Origin: Larimichthys crocea
Lineage: Eukaryota; Chordata; Actinopteri; Sciaenidae
Direction: 5' to 3'
Assembly: GCF_000972845.2 (NCBI RefSeq)
Contig: NW_020853550.1
Location: 960,501 to 1,024,500 of the forward strand
DNA length: 64,000 nucleotides
The notes below the pieces were generated by a model. It was not told where the DNA came from and did not search any database. It saw only the letters and a program-made list of their open reading frames with translations. This document shows, in pieces, positions 38,201 to 48,659 of this stretch (the stretch's first letter is position 1; every line of letters begins with the position of its first letter). Made by a program: the position numbers and the translations under genes.

Positions 38201-39679
38201 TGATCACAGGAGACTCTAATTCCCTCAGTGTGACTGGCAGGCTGTCACTTCCTGTGAAATAGCTGCTCACTTGTTTCACTTGCTCAGCTGTTTGGACTAA
38301 TCTAGGTTTACATTATTCAACTTGAATACAGAGCATCTGGTCATCAGTGAACTCTAAAAAACACACATGCACATTTTCCATCAATCAACTGCACAACACA
38401 CCACAACACGTGCAGCCCTTTGTTCTGTTCCATCTAGTGGCACGTCATTTCATTCAGTCCACTGTCAGAGTGCTCTCTGTTGTGATGCGCAGACGGAGCT
38501 GAACTCCAGAGAGGGAGCGTGGGAGAGGCTGTGTACGGAGAGAGATCCGCTTGTCCTGTCCAGTCTGATGTGGTCGTGGCTGGAGCAGCTCAAGGACCCA
38601 GTCATCAGTGGCGAGGATATCAAAGCCCTCAGCGAGAAGAACGTGAACCCTCAGAACACCCTCGACTCACTGGAAAAGGTAGCCGGGCTGGATCACTGTC
38701 TGAAACACACACTCTGTACACACTCACACTCTACCATTATGGCTCAAATGATAATTCAAAATATTCTTCAGATATTCTTCTACACATTTCTACTGTTTTA
38801 TTCTAACAGAACATGATGAAAAGTGTCTGAATCATTGAGACTGTCGGTTTGGAACACAGCTGTGTGTTTTTACTCGTATGAATATACTAGATTCATGTGA
38901 GTTACACAGAATTGCTGTTGGTCTGGGCAAAGGGGCAGTAAGACTTAACCTGCAAGATGGATTCTCATGTGAGCTCACGAGTCCAGCTGCCTCCAGAGTT
39001 TATAGGTTATGGTTAAAAAAACAAATTGCACATTTTTGAAATAGTATATACATATTGTATAAAACTTGAAAACATAGTTATCTGTTATTGTTTGTGCAGC
39101 AGTATTCTGCTGCAATGAATGAATGTTTAGTTGGATCGTTGTTAGAGCAGCTAACAGAAGGTACACAAGGCCACATTTAACTGTATTTCAAATCTATAAA
39201 TACATGCAGGTGGTCACTGCTGAGCTCACACATGCCAAGAATATAAATATATTAATGTCACTGGTCTGCCTTTTATTCATACGATTTATGTTATTACTTT
39301 TAAAAGATATCAGTGTGTGAGACATGATGTGTCATATAGTGTGACATTATCGTCTCTCCTCGTTGACAGGGCCACAGACTCACTTTGCTGTGCATCCTCG
39401 ACTGTGCTGCTCATCTCCTGCCGATGCCTGAAGACGTGGAGACGAGTTTTCTCCACCAAACAATAAAAGTCTTCACTAAGGTGAGTATGAACACAAGGTG
39501 CATGCTGAACATACAGTATGAACATGTGTGTTTTGTATGCATGAGTGAGTGTCTTCTGTTCCCCCCAGATCGATGCCGCCTCAGAGAAGTCTTTGTACAC
39601 GACCCTGAAAGCAATCCTGACTCGCATTCTTCACGAGCTGTGCGACAAAGCTAATCCAGCCTCAGCAGGACTCGTCTGA
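29242..39679 (+). CDS. ptpdc1: Protein tyrosine phosphatase domain-containing protein 1 (complete, 9 coding exons)
   Basis: This is a cysteine-based phosphatase of the dual-specificity type; PTPDC1 has been linked to centrosome and cilium function. Coding exons are 29242-29329, 31460-31631, 31919-31999, 32187-32305, 35470-35607, 35704-36818, 38493-38678, 39370-39480 and 39569-39679. All junctions are GT-AG and in phase, giving 706 codons plus TGA. The start ATG at 29242 has the strong context GCCATGG and opens MAAGV, as in the human protein. The catalytic loop is HCHAGLGRTG, with Cys192 and Arg198; Asp163 in WKDYG is the likely general acid. PNSIQTRGQLLCVREF follows in exon 6. Residues about 330-540 are low in order and poorly conserved. 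The C-terminal part (exons 7-9, REGAWERLC and SLMWSWLEQLK) again matches the human protein. Human PTPDC1 is about 750 aa. No frameshift or missing key residue was seen. Confidence 0.96.
29330..31459 (+). other. ptpdc1: ptpdc1 intron 1 (contains the alternative first exon)
   Basis: Donor GTAGGA, acceptor CTCTGCAG. Besides the alternative exon at 31088-31340 it holds a short (ATT)n run near 29858-29880 and nothing else recognised. Confidence 0.7.
31088..31340 (+). CDS. ptpdc1: Alternative first coding exon of ptpdc1
   Basis: This exon lies inside the first coding intron. It opens with an ATG at 31088 (context GCCATGC) and runs 84 codons plus one base to a GT donor at 31341. That phase joins exactly to the exon at 31460. 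The predicted product contains RRHSASDILL and SSSSHRVMVAV, which resemble RRHSTSDP and SSSSLQVMVAV in the alternative N-terminus of human PTPDC1 as I recall it. After splicing it would read into NARVPTAKYTK, close to the human NLERPTPKYTK. The result would be a longer isoform with a basic, serine-rich N-terminus replacing the 29-residue MAAGV start, driven by an internal promoter. The donor (GTAACC) is weak. The main uncertainty is the exact start codon. Confidence 0.78.
32753..32910. mobile_element. Relic of a high-copy teleost repeat in ptpdc1 intron 4
   Basis: It begins TTTAAAGGACCAGTGTTTAG, a start typical of abundant fish inverted-repeat elements related to the one at 40974-41202. The other end is not recognisable. 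Confidence 0.4.
34823..35119 (+). mobile_element. tRNA-derived SINE in ptpdc1 intron 4
   Basis: The head contains a pol III A-box-like sequence (TGGCTTAGGAG from 34832) and a B box GGTTCGATTCC at 34874-34884. The body is unrelated to tRNA, and the 3' tail (GCGCTTTGAGTGTTCGGAAG, then ...CTATTTACCATTTA) is the LINE-type tail common in fish SINEs. Confidence 0.75.
36819..38492 (+). other. ptpdc1: ptpdc1 intron 6
   Basis: Donor GTAGAG, acceptor ATGCGCAG. No further feature is recognised in its 1.7 kb. Confidence 0.75.
38679..39369 (+). other. ptpdc1: ptpdc1 intron 7
   Basis: Donor GTAGCC, acceptor GTTGACAG. AT-rich and featureless. Confidence 0.75.
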
Positions 39680-40555
39680 CACGAGGAAGACTCACAGAAA
39701 CGGGCTCCAGCTCTCATTTTTTGGGCATTAATATAAATATAAGCCAGTTCCTTTCATCAGACACTGCTGAGATCTGCCAATCTTCAGTTTCTCGAGATAT
39801 ATGAAGGCTTTGTCATTTGAAAGTTCAGCATTTCATTTTTCTTAGAAGCTCTTAATAATATCAAAGCACTGCCATTCTCTGTTCATGTGCCACTGTTTGA
39901 AAGCATTTGTTCTGTCGTCTGTTCTACTGTAATCTTTGTGAGGGACTAGATGTTGCTTTTAATATCTAACTGTTAGTTGGTAGGAAAATGACTGAGAAAC
40001 GTTCTCATGATGTTAAAGTAATGTTATTTAAATGTGTAACTCGGCTGTCAGAGCTGACAGACGTGGGGGTGTCTTATTTAAACCAAAAGATGTTTTTACA
40101 CTGTGCAGATGCTACACTGTGTCTTATTTATTCAGATCTTCTTTGAAATGCAGCAGCTGTTTTAAGGACTTTAACTCGCGACAAAGTGGAGCGTTGTTCT
40201 GTTCACGTAGAATGTAGGATGGTGTTTTCTTTAAGTCAAATGCAAACTGTGGCTCCTGTTGTGGCAATGCAAATTCAGCAGGCCAGGGTGCGTTTGATTT
40301 TTCAATCAATTCAATGTCTTTAATACTGCATGCACCAAAAACCTCTCACCGTACTGTTCTGCATCAATCTGCCTCCACTGTTGCATTCGCCTCAACTCAA
40401 ACGCCCTCTATCAGGACTCTGTACCATGCTGCTGTGTGCGACGTCGCCTTGCCTCTGTGTGCGTGTGTGTGTGTATGCATGTGTGTGCATAGCTGTTAAG
40501 ACAAGTCAGTGGCCGCCTCTCACCTCATATAAACAATGTACATCTGCTGACGCGC

Positions 40556-40632
<77 letters not shown>

Positions 40633-40770
40633 CGGACCACTGATGATAATACTAACATGAAGGACAGACAGGAGACGATGTACTGTGGGGACTTTTCAAC
40701 AAGAACTATTTTTTCATTGTTACAATGAGCTACTTCTTACAGAATTAAACAACTTACTGCAGAGCTGTGT
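39680..40770 (+). other. ptpdc1: ptpdc1 3' untranslated region
   Basis: Sequence after the ptpdc1 stop has no supported coding frame. A variant polyadenylation hexamer ATTAAA is at 40744-40749. A (TG)n tract of about 75 bp sits at 40554-40629 inside the region. The 3' end is approximate. Confidence 0.5.
40554..40629. repeat. ptpdc1: (TG)n microsatellite in the ptpdc1 3' UTR
   Basis: About 75 bp of uninterrupted TG repeats roughly 0.9 kb after the stop codon. Confidence 0.93.
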
Positions 40771-40973
40771 CGCTGTCTCTTTATGGATGTCTCGAATGTT
40801 ACTGAGAGAGCCAAGTGTGCCTCCTGCTGCTGTCACAGTGGCGTAACATCCAAACCTTTTCACTCCAAAGAGTGACTCCTCATCATGCATCATGGTATGT
40901 ACCTTTACTTCCCAAACTGCTTGGACGGATACATTCAGTCATCACTAAAGGGGATTAGAGCTGCAGCAGTTAA

Positions 40974-41202
40974 AGGTGCAGTGTGTAAGATTTGGGGCCT
41001 TTATTTTTAGAATAAGGCATATAATATGGAATATAATATTTATCACTGTGTTCAAGCATGCCTAATCATCTGAAAATAAGAACCTTTTTATTTTTGTTAG
41101 TCAAAAATTATCTTTTTATATCTACAGTGTCCTCTGCCATTGAGGAGATTGCAGTACAGCAATGAGACCACTAGATGCAACTAAATTCTACACACTGGAC
41201 CT
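40974..41202. mobile_element. Short inverted-repeat DNA transposon flanked by TTAA
   Basis: The ends AGGTGCAGTGTGTAAGATTT and AAATTCTACACACTGGACCT are near-perfect inverted repeats. TTAA lies directly outside both (40970-40973 and 41203-41206), as piggyBac-type insertions leave. There is no coding capacity over 229 bp. A TTA or TAA target would suggest a Harbinger-type element instead, and sequence alone does not settle this. Confidence 0.6.
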
Positions 41203-41421
41203 TTAATTAATCAATTAGTTGTCAACTAGTAAATTAATCGCTAACTATTTTAATAATCAGTTGTGATCTCACCTTATTAAATGTGAACATTTTCTGTTCT
41301 CTGTGGTCTTCTACACTGTGTTTCAAATTATTATGCAAATACAATTTCAATTAAACAAACATTTGATTTTTGTTTTTTCAATGAAAGTTTTCAATTGTGC
41401 GTCTTCCCCTGTCTGTTTAGA

Positions 41422-42237
41422 TCAGACGTTCCCAAGCTTTTCAGCACACGACCCCCAAAAACAACGGTACCAGTGATTTGCGAACCCCACTATCCCCAGA
41501 TTCAGATGATTTGTCCGTGTTACATGTCGACCTTAGCTAATGTTGTTGCTGCTAATGTTGTTAATCTGTTGTAATCACATCAGGGGTAAGAAAAGGCAAA
41601 GAAAATCGAAAGGCTTTAATTTTAAATATAACAAATCTTTTATGTTTTGTTACAATTATGGCTAAAATAGCCATAAATTAAGAGAGATCATCATACTGTG
41701 AGAAGATAGAGAGAGTTTTCAGTAAATTGAGATGTGACCGCATCTTCAACCAATACCATGCCTAACTAGGCATAACCCTGAAAGAGACAGACAGAGAGAG
41801 GGGAAGGAGGGGGAGTCCCCCAGCAGTCTAGTTCAGATAAATGTGTGTTAAGGAAAGTTTCTGTAAGGCAAATTTATCTTATTAAGAGAGCAGGTGTGAA
41901 AAAGCCACTGATGAGTACCAAACCGGTATTTGAAGCTGCTCAGGAGTGTGCCTCAGGAGTCCCAAAAACCTCTCGATGCAGGAAAATGTCTCACATTTTA
42001 AGCCTGGCTTGCTTTTATATACTTTATTCAACTTTTATTTCACCTTATTAACCTATTTATATACTGGGTTATTAACCAATATGTGTTTATGATTGATAAA
42101 GAGTTCATGCATAATTGTTATTGGTTATTAAATGTCAAGGACCATTATTTTGGTGAAAATTGTCAATTATGACAAAAATTGGCAGTACCTTTGTGGACCC
42201 CCTAGGGGTGACGGACCCCTGGTTGAAGACCCCTGTG
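41422..42237. mobile_element. Degraded hAT-like element hosting the nested MITE
   Basis: The ends resemble degenerate hAT termini: CAGACGTTCCCAAGC at the left and GGTTGAAGACCCCTG at the right. GACCCCC-like subterminal stretches lie inside both. The 154-bp MITE at 42238 is inserted at its right end. No clear target duplication was seen and there is no coding frame. Confidence 0.4.
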
Positions 42238-42391
42238 CAGGGGCGCCGTATAGGGGGGAAAAGTTAGGACAATTCCAAGGGCCCACGACTGACAGGGGCC
42301 CCAAAAAATAGATGTGGTGACAACAGCTGCTCAGAGGGGGCCCAATTAGATTTTTTTGTCATGGGGCTCAGAATATCTGGCGGTGCCCCTG
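42238..42391 (-). mobile_element. Short hAT-type MITE of the same family, 154 bp
   Basis: The left end CAGGGGCGCCGTATAGG is the reverse complement of the right end of the element at 24837-25295, so this copy has the opposite orientation. The flanking 8-bp target duplication CCCCTGTG is perfect (42230-42237 and 42392-42399). The interior is a deleted version of the longer element. Confidence 0.85.
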
Positions 42392-42729
42392 CCCCTGTGT
42401 TATAGTAAATCAAGCTGTTGAAGACAGCTTCAGGTAGTTTATGCTGGACTACAGTCGCTTGAGAAAATTATATATTATCTATTATGACCGCTTCCATAAT
42501 TACCACTATTTTTATTTTTAATAACTCACCATAACTTTTAGATTTTTTTTAAATCTATATTTATATTTTTCATTCCAATTACTTACCATGTGCAATATTA
42601 TTTATATCATGGCCACTTCACTTTTAGTACTTGTTTTGCACGTATGCACACTTGTCTGTTTTTTATGTATTGTACAGGCTCAAGGACATTTCTGTCTGTT
42701 TGTTGTGTTTGCCCATTTTATTTTATTCT

Positions 42730-42830
42730 GTAGTGTATATTACACCTCTTTTGCTGCTGTGGCGAGTGAATTCCCCTGCTGCGGGATAAATAAAGTGTAA
42801 TCTAATCTAATCTGATATCCAGCATCTGAT
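42730..42830 (+). mobile_element. LINE 3' end relic
   Basis: GAATTCCCCTGCTGCGGGAT followed by AAATAAAGTG and a (TAATC)n tail matches the usual form of short truncated fish LINE 3' ends. Confidence 0.45.
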
Positions 42831-43629
42831 CATAGTGTTCATATCACATGGGGCAAACGGTAGCTTGGCCAACTGATGTTGCAGGAAGTAGTTTATTACA
42901 AATGTTCATGAACACACAGTGAATCAGTGTTGCTGACTGCTGAAGGCCAGCAGATAAAGTCTTCATGCAAACATCCTGATACTGTTACATCTGTTACAAG
43001 CTGATATGAGTCAATAATATATCAGTTGGATGACTGGGCATGGGCCTCATTTTCATCCTGTATGACCTGATTTAATGATTGAATGGATGCTTTTTCAATG
43101 TTCTTGAACATCTATTTTACAAAGCAGGAGTGAGCTGAGCATCTTTTTGATTCACTGCAGGAGATATCAAAGGAAGAGGGTGGACTCCATTTTCCACTGA
43201 ATCAAGCAGGTCACATTGAATGAACGTGCATGCTCCACACATGGATGCACTCAGCATTTAGTTATTAATGAGTCATCATTATTTGTTTTCTTTTTCTTTT
43301 TTAAATATCCAAACATGTTTATTAAAATGTGAGGACTTTTGCACAATGTTTGGTTTCTTAGCCACTGCTTTTGAATGGAAAAAGACAAAAAAAAAAAAAA
43401 AAAAGAAACTGAATAACTGGTCAATCTACAAACAAAATGCCACAAAGTAACACAATCATCACCATGAATAAGAATATTGTCCTGCCAGGAGCAAAAAAAA
43501 GAGAGACGTTCTTGTAGTCTCTGTTTCATGTCACAACACATCAGAAAAAAGGGGAATAAAATAAAAATCAGTATCTGTATTTTGTAGAATAATCCTTTTC
43601 ATTCATACGCTACGTTGAGATTTGACGTA
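42831..43629. other. Intergenic, no feature seen
   Basis: AT-rich DNA with a poly-A run at about 43386-43404. No coding frame or repeat family is recognised. Confidence 0.5.
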
Positions 43630-44070
43630 TTGCTGTAGTTCCACTCCCAAACGGCAGGGAGGCGGCGACGAGCACCTTGAGGTCGTGGCGGGCTGCGCCA
43701 TGAAAAAGCACGAAGAAGACGCGGAGGGTGGAGGAGCGCTCCGACATGGCAGATAGGTGGGTGCTCTGTATTAACCACACATTTCTAAACACACACACAG
43801 CTCGGAGCCCGTGGACGCAGTGTATAAAACACGCCGTGACGGGGACGTGTGTGTGCCGAGCAGAAGAAGCGCGCGCTCCTGCTCGTTTTCCCGCCGTTAG
43901 CTTCTCCGCACAGCCATGCTGGAACGTGCTGCTAGCTAGCCCGAGCTAACGAGCTAGCGGGTCGTAAGGAGTGGTTCAGAGGCGGAGCAGGCGGAGTGCG
44001 GGGCTTCGTCTGGGGGCTGTGTGGATGCGGGTTACAACCGCCGCGAGAAGAAGGACTTCACCGTCGGCTG
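43630..44070 (+). promoter_or_regulatory. GC-rich putative promoter of the let-7 primary transcript
   Basis: This stretch is dense in CG dinucleotides (GGAGGCGGCGACGAGC, AAACACGCCGTGACGGGGAC, GAGCGCGCGCTCC-like runs), in contrast to the AT-rich flanks. Repeated GCTAGC motifs occur around 43930-43965. It lies about 3.5 kb upstream of let-7a on the same strand with no protein gene between. A donor-like GATAG then GTGGGT occurs at 43755. Transcription direction and start are inferred. Confidence 0.4.
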
Positions 44071-44476
44071 AAACGTCCGAACAGGGCGGCGTAGCTCTCA
44101 AATGCCCAGTCACGTTGGCTAATTATTAGAGGTAGCCTAGCCTTGCTAGCCCTCCATTGCCTGTTGAAGGTCCCAGTGAGAGGCACGTTCCCCGGGAAGA
44201 GCTCCACAGAAGCCCCCTGAGTGTGTGCCAGCTCCCCGACAGAGCCAGCACAGGTTTCCTCCATTGTTCTGGAGGCTGTGTGCAGACAGGATGAACATAC
44301 TCTGAGGCTGAAGCGGGTTCAGGTGTGGACACGCTTCAAGAGATGGAACATTGAACAGGGCAGACAGCTGCTGATGAACCTGTCCTGTCTCATTTAGTCT
44401 GAGCACACCTTTTCCTGTTGGCTCCATGGCTGACTGACTCCTCGCTGCATGGCTTCATTATGAAGTTCCTCACTTC

Positions 44477-45080
44477 TAGGGATGGGAATTGATAAGATTG
44501 GTCTGATTCCATTATCGATTCTGCTTAACGATTAAATTCTTTATCGTTTCTCATTTGGCAAAAAAATGAGAACAAACAGTTTGATCAGCATCGACTTTGT
44601 TTAGTTAGAAGTATCAGGACCTTACAAAACCAACAGCGAGGTCAAAAGAGGCCCACAGCCTGGATAATAGTAACGATGTGTAGTAACCGCAGAGGTGGTC
44701 ATAGCCTGGCTGCTGCTAGATTGAGATTCATCTCCAGTCCGAAACGTGTCAAAAACACGACATTCATTTCAATATATTGCACGTTGTGTGCGCAAATGTT
44801 TCTGCATGTTTGTCATGTTCCCTCCCGACGCTGTTATCTCCACTTTGCAATGATTGCAAGTTGCCATATTTTTTTGGTAAAATGCAGCCAAACTTTGGAG
44901 CATTTGAACCGAGTGGGTGACATTGTTTACTACTGATTGCACTGCACGTGCCAAACTTGCGTAAGTTACGTGCCGTAATTAGTTGTGCTTGCTGGAATTG
45001 ATAAGAGAATTGTTAGATAAACTGCCAAACGATTCCATGGAATTGAAACACACGGAACTGGTTCTCGATTCCCATCCCTA
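44477..45080 (-). mobile_element. hAT relic with BED zinc-finger remnant, 604 bp
   Basis: The ends TAGGGATGGGAAT and ATTCCCATCCCTA are inverted repeats. They are flanked by a perfect 8-bp target duplication CTCACTTC (44469-44476 and 45081-45088). On the minus strand, 44954-44769 encodes a peptide with MATCNHCKVEITASGGNMTN and MQKHLRT. This resembles the N-terminal BED-type zinc finger of hAT transposases. The catalytic domain is absent, so this is an internally deleted, non-autonomous copy. Confidence 0.85.
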
Positions 45081-45097
45081 CTCACTTCCCAATCTAA

Positions 45098-45245
45098 AAC
45101 TAATAATGTGGCTCAGGAGGTGGAGCGGACGACCCGCTCCACCTCCTCCAGTCTGCACGTCGAAGTGTCCTTGGGCAAGACACTGAACCCCAAAGTTGCT
45201 CCCTGTGAGTCGCTTTGGATAAAACCGTCAGCTAAATGTAAGACA
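45098..45245 (+). mobile_element. SINE fragment upstream of let-7
   Basis: GGCTCAGGAGGTGGAGCGG gives a degenerate A-box region. GGGCAAGACACTGAACCCCA and GAGTCGCTTTGGATAAAACC match the conserved body and tail of widespread fish SINEs. An exact second copy lies at 56111-56258. Confidence 0.6.
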
Positions 45246-46269
45246 GTTCGCCACAATAAATAGTTGTCTAAAATAAATAGTTGTGTCATTGTTCAGCCCA
45301 GTTCTGCGGTGTCAGATGAGATGAGGTCTTCTTTGTTTATCATTGTGTTTGTTTTGTTGCAGCAGCTCAGAAGTGCGCAGGTTTGTGTTTGTGCCAGCAG
45401 GACGTAGAATATTCAGTGCGTCCGCTGACGAGAAGACTGGAGACATTTTCAGATATAGAATTATGTATTCTGAACAGTTTCGTTCAAAGTCTGTGAAATG
45501 TTTTGAGGAAAACTTTTCAACCAGCTTTGTGTCGTAACACATGTTGCCTGGACCCAGAGCTTATCTGACAGACGTTTGCCGGCTCTCAGGTTGTTGTTGG
45601 AATCACAGACTTCCACATTTTTCCTCTCCCGCCATGTGTCCATGTAGCGTGTGATCGAGTGATGTGCCGTATTTGGTGAGGAGTGGAGCACAGACAGGAG
45701 AGTGTACTACACAACCTGCAGAGAGGACGTCAGTAGTTCAGTAAGACAACAGACCTGGATTCAGAGCAGACGCCTCACATCTCCTCCGTCCACAGTTGGG
45801 ACCATGACTGTAAGTGTGCATGTAAGTGGAAATGTGGTCTCCAGCTCTGCTCCAGGATCTTGGAGATGTATGGAGACCATGGAGTGGTATGGATGGAGAA
45901 GGTGTCGCCTCATGCAGACCTCAGGGTGCTGATTCTGATTAGCTGTATCGGCGTGGTGCTGAATGTGGGCTGTGTTGATCGTTTAGAACCACCTCAGGGT
46001 GCTCCTGGAGGGAAGGGGTCACCCTAACCCCCGAGACCAAACAGCCCTGATTTTGGTATTGGCTTGTGTTGACCCAAAGAGAAAGAGAGCAGTGTGCTGG
46101 ACCTGGCTGCCAGCAGAGTGTCTGTGTATGAAGAAATACTGTGAACTTCATTCAGCAATTACTGAGATGTGATAGTGGTTTCTACGAGAGTCTGTAACTT
46201 TTTAAATGTTTGAATTTTCCACTTCAGAAGCAGACCTGTACTGTCCTGTCTCACCTCTACTACCTGTTG

Positions 46270-46610
46270 TTTATTAGAATAGAACATCTTTATTTGTCAT
46301 TATGCAATGCATAACAAAATGTAAGTGCATTACTCAGTGCAGGAGTCAAACATGTGTACTATGTACAATGAGTAGCACATACACCATTTCATGGCTTACT
46401 TCATGTGATCATTTAAAGCTGTGATGGTCTTTGCATGAAAACAGTTTTCAGTCAGTTTGTATGTGTTCTCATTGTTGTGTATCGCCTGCCTGAGGGGAAC
46501 AGTTGGAATCACTATGGCCGGGGTGGGAGGGTCCTTGATGATGGTCTGCGCTCTTTTGAGGCAGTGGGAATTCATACATGAAGTCAAGTTAACTTGCAGG
46601 GATGAAATGA
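46270..46610. mobile_element. Probable retroelement relic upstream of let-7
   Basis: TATCGCCTGCCTGAGGGGAA and the following GGTGGGAGGGTCCTTGATGA resemble a sequence repeated widely in fish genomes. It has no intact frame. The repeat class is uncertain. A second copy lies at 57283-57623. Confidence 0.35.
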
Positions 46611-47503
46611 AATACTACTATTCTTCTACTCTTTCTCTGATTGGTCTAACCAAACCAATGAGTGCAGCAACAAGAGGCAGAACAGGGCGGGTCTTTGTGC
46701 TGCTCGTCCCTGACTGGCTGTTTAAAGCAGAGATGGTTTATCGTGTGTGGGGAGAGCTGTCGAATACACAAGTCTGAAGGTTCACCACAGTGTGCCAGAC
46801 AAAACCAGGAACGTGAAGATGTGAAATCATACACGACCAGTTGTCTTTGAATATACACCAACATGGTGCACACTATAATGTCTGTTGGACAGCTGACACA
46901 TACGGAGTTTGGTCTTGATGTGTGGCGTGCTGGCAGCTGCTGTCCATGGTCCTGAACTTCAAATAAACATGACGGGTTGGCCTCCGTCACCAGTCTACGG
47001 TTATCTGTGCACTAAAGAGTGAGTGCATCAGCCGTGTGGACAAACACATTTATGATTGTCTTGTTTTGTTACTCGACGCTCAAGTATGAACATGGCCACA
47101 TATCATCAGCCGCTGTCTGTGTCCTTCCCATTTCTGCGTATGTCAGGCTCTCTCTCATTAGCTGAGTTTACAGTCGCTTTTTACCCGTAACAAACTGCAC
47201 AGTGGGTCTCAGACTTAGGACTGGGTGTCATCCAAGTTTGTGCTGCTCGAAAAGCAGCCCCGCTTTTAAACACACCCTCACTGCTCATTGTATTATTCCC
47301 ACCTTATTAATCAGACTAAGACTAAGTTTCTAAAGTTCGTTGAATTAGCTGTTGTAATATTGACTGACCTTTAACCACCCACCCATGTGTCTTTCTGTCC
47401 ACAGTGAGTCTGTCGTCACTCCGTGTCAGACGTCCTGGATCAGCAGCTGGTCCCTGTTGGTCCGAGCGGATGCCCTCTCCCTGCAGAGCACGGCTTTGTT
47501 TGC

Positions 47504-47592
47504 GCTGTGGGATGAGGTAGTAGGTTGTATAGTTTTAGGGTCACACCCGCACTGGGAGATAACTATTCAACCTACTGTCTTTCTCAAAGTGC
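47504..47592 (+). ncRNA. let-7a: let-7a microRNA precursor (let-7a-1 type)
   Basis: let-7 microRNAs repress heterochronic and growth targets after processing by Drosha and Dicer. The 5p mature strand at 47513-47534 begins TGAGGTAGTAGGTTGTATAG and matches let-7a exactly over its 22 nt. The loop begins with TTTTAGGGTCACACCC, as in the human let-7a-1 precursor. The 3p arm at 47563-47583 reads CTATTCAACCTACTG and pairs with the 5p arm apart from internal mismatches. A second let-7 hairpin follows about 150 bp downstream, so the two probably share one primary transcript. The position next to ptpdc1 and barx1 matches the human chromosome 9 cluster. Confidence 0.97.
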
Positions 47593-47655
47593 CAGACACA
47601 CGTCAGTGTGTCCTCTGAAGGCTTCCCTGGATCAACATGTTTGACTCTAGCTGCT

Positions 47656-47748
47656 CGCACAGTGTGAGGTAGTAGATTGTATAGTTGGAGGGTAGTGATT
47701 TTGCCCTGTTTTGGAGATAACTATACAATCTATTGCCTTCCCTGAAGA
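47656..47748 (+). ncRNA. let-7f: let-7f microRNA precursor (let-7f-1 type)
   Basis: The 5p mature strand at 47665-47686 begins TGAGGTAGTAGATTGTATAG, which is let-7f (A where let-7a has G at position 12). The 3p arm at 47721-47742 reads CTATACAATCTATTGCCTTC and is fully complementary in the stem. The loop (GGGTAGTGATTTTGCCCTG) closely follows human let-7f-1. It sits just after let-7a in the same orientation. No third member (let-7d or let-7b type) was found downstream in this window. Confidence 0.97.
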
Positions 47749-48379
47749 GTGTCATTGCTTCACATGTATTTATGATTACTGTATTCATACATGGTTGCTT
47801 CAAAGAGAGCTCTATAAACTTATTCTCACCAGACATTGTAGTGTGTTCTTTAGTTTCTGGAGTTGATCCTGAGCTGCAATGATTGTGGAGCTAATACAAT
47901 GTTTGACAGCCATAAAGCAGGAGGTCTCTTTTTAGATTTCTCCATAGCAAATGAATAGGCGTGTCACAAAATCAACTTTATACTCCAAGTTATTTTTCTG
48001 TTTCGACTAACGAAATCAAAATGATCACGGTGCTTTTGCAGGTGAGCTGTTGTCCTCTGTACTCTTCTGCCATCTACTCACCTTATTTAAATGACACCAT
48101 ATGTACCATGATTATATCACATTTAATAACATAAATAAGTTATCTTTTTAAAGATAAGATATGCACGAGTTTGAATGTGTTGTCAGGGAATTTAAGGTAA
48201 ACTGAACTGCTCATCTAAAACAAGACAATGCAAATCTTTTGAACAGTGCCTGTGTTCTTAAATTATCACTGTACCTACAACTTCTCCACTTTATTTGCCA
48301 ATTCCTCACATTTTAATATTTTTCTATTAAATTTTTACTGCTTATTTGTTATTGTTGTTTGTCTTGATCACTCTGTGTG

Positions 48380-48470
48380 CAGCTGCCTTTCTTGGCCAGG
48401 TCACCTTGTGAAAGAGGTCTTCATCTTAATGCATTTTTTATCTGGTTAAATAAAGGTTATTATAATAAAA
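48380..48470 (+). mobile_element. LINE 3' end relic
   Basis: GGCCAGGTCACCTTGTGAAA, then AGAGGTCTTCATC, then CTGGTTAAATAAAGGTTATT, is the familiar 3' tail of a fish LINE family. Copy 2 lies at 59393-59483. Confidence 0.45.
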
Positions 48471-48659
48471 GAGTTCATATTCTAACAATAGCATATTTGT
48501 CTCCTAAAAAGAAGTTCACGTTCACTCTATGATATAAATTCACGGTGAAAATAGTGTCTGCCTTTGTTTTGTCCGTGTGATCATAAACTTCTCTTGTATT
48601 TTTTTTATTTCTAATAAAATGTAGAATTTGGGAAACGTTGTGGACTGTTAATCAGCATG

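Noticed and set aside
43610..43747. Small minus-strand frame starting MSERSSTLRVFFVLFHGAAR in the GC-rich region
   Set aside because: No recognisable homology or splice partner. GC-rich DNA readily yields such frames.
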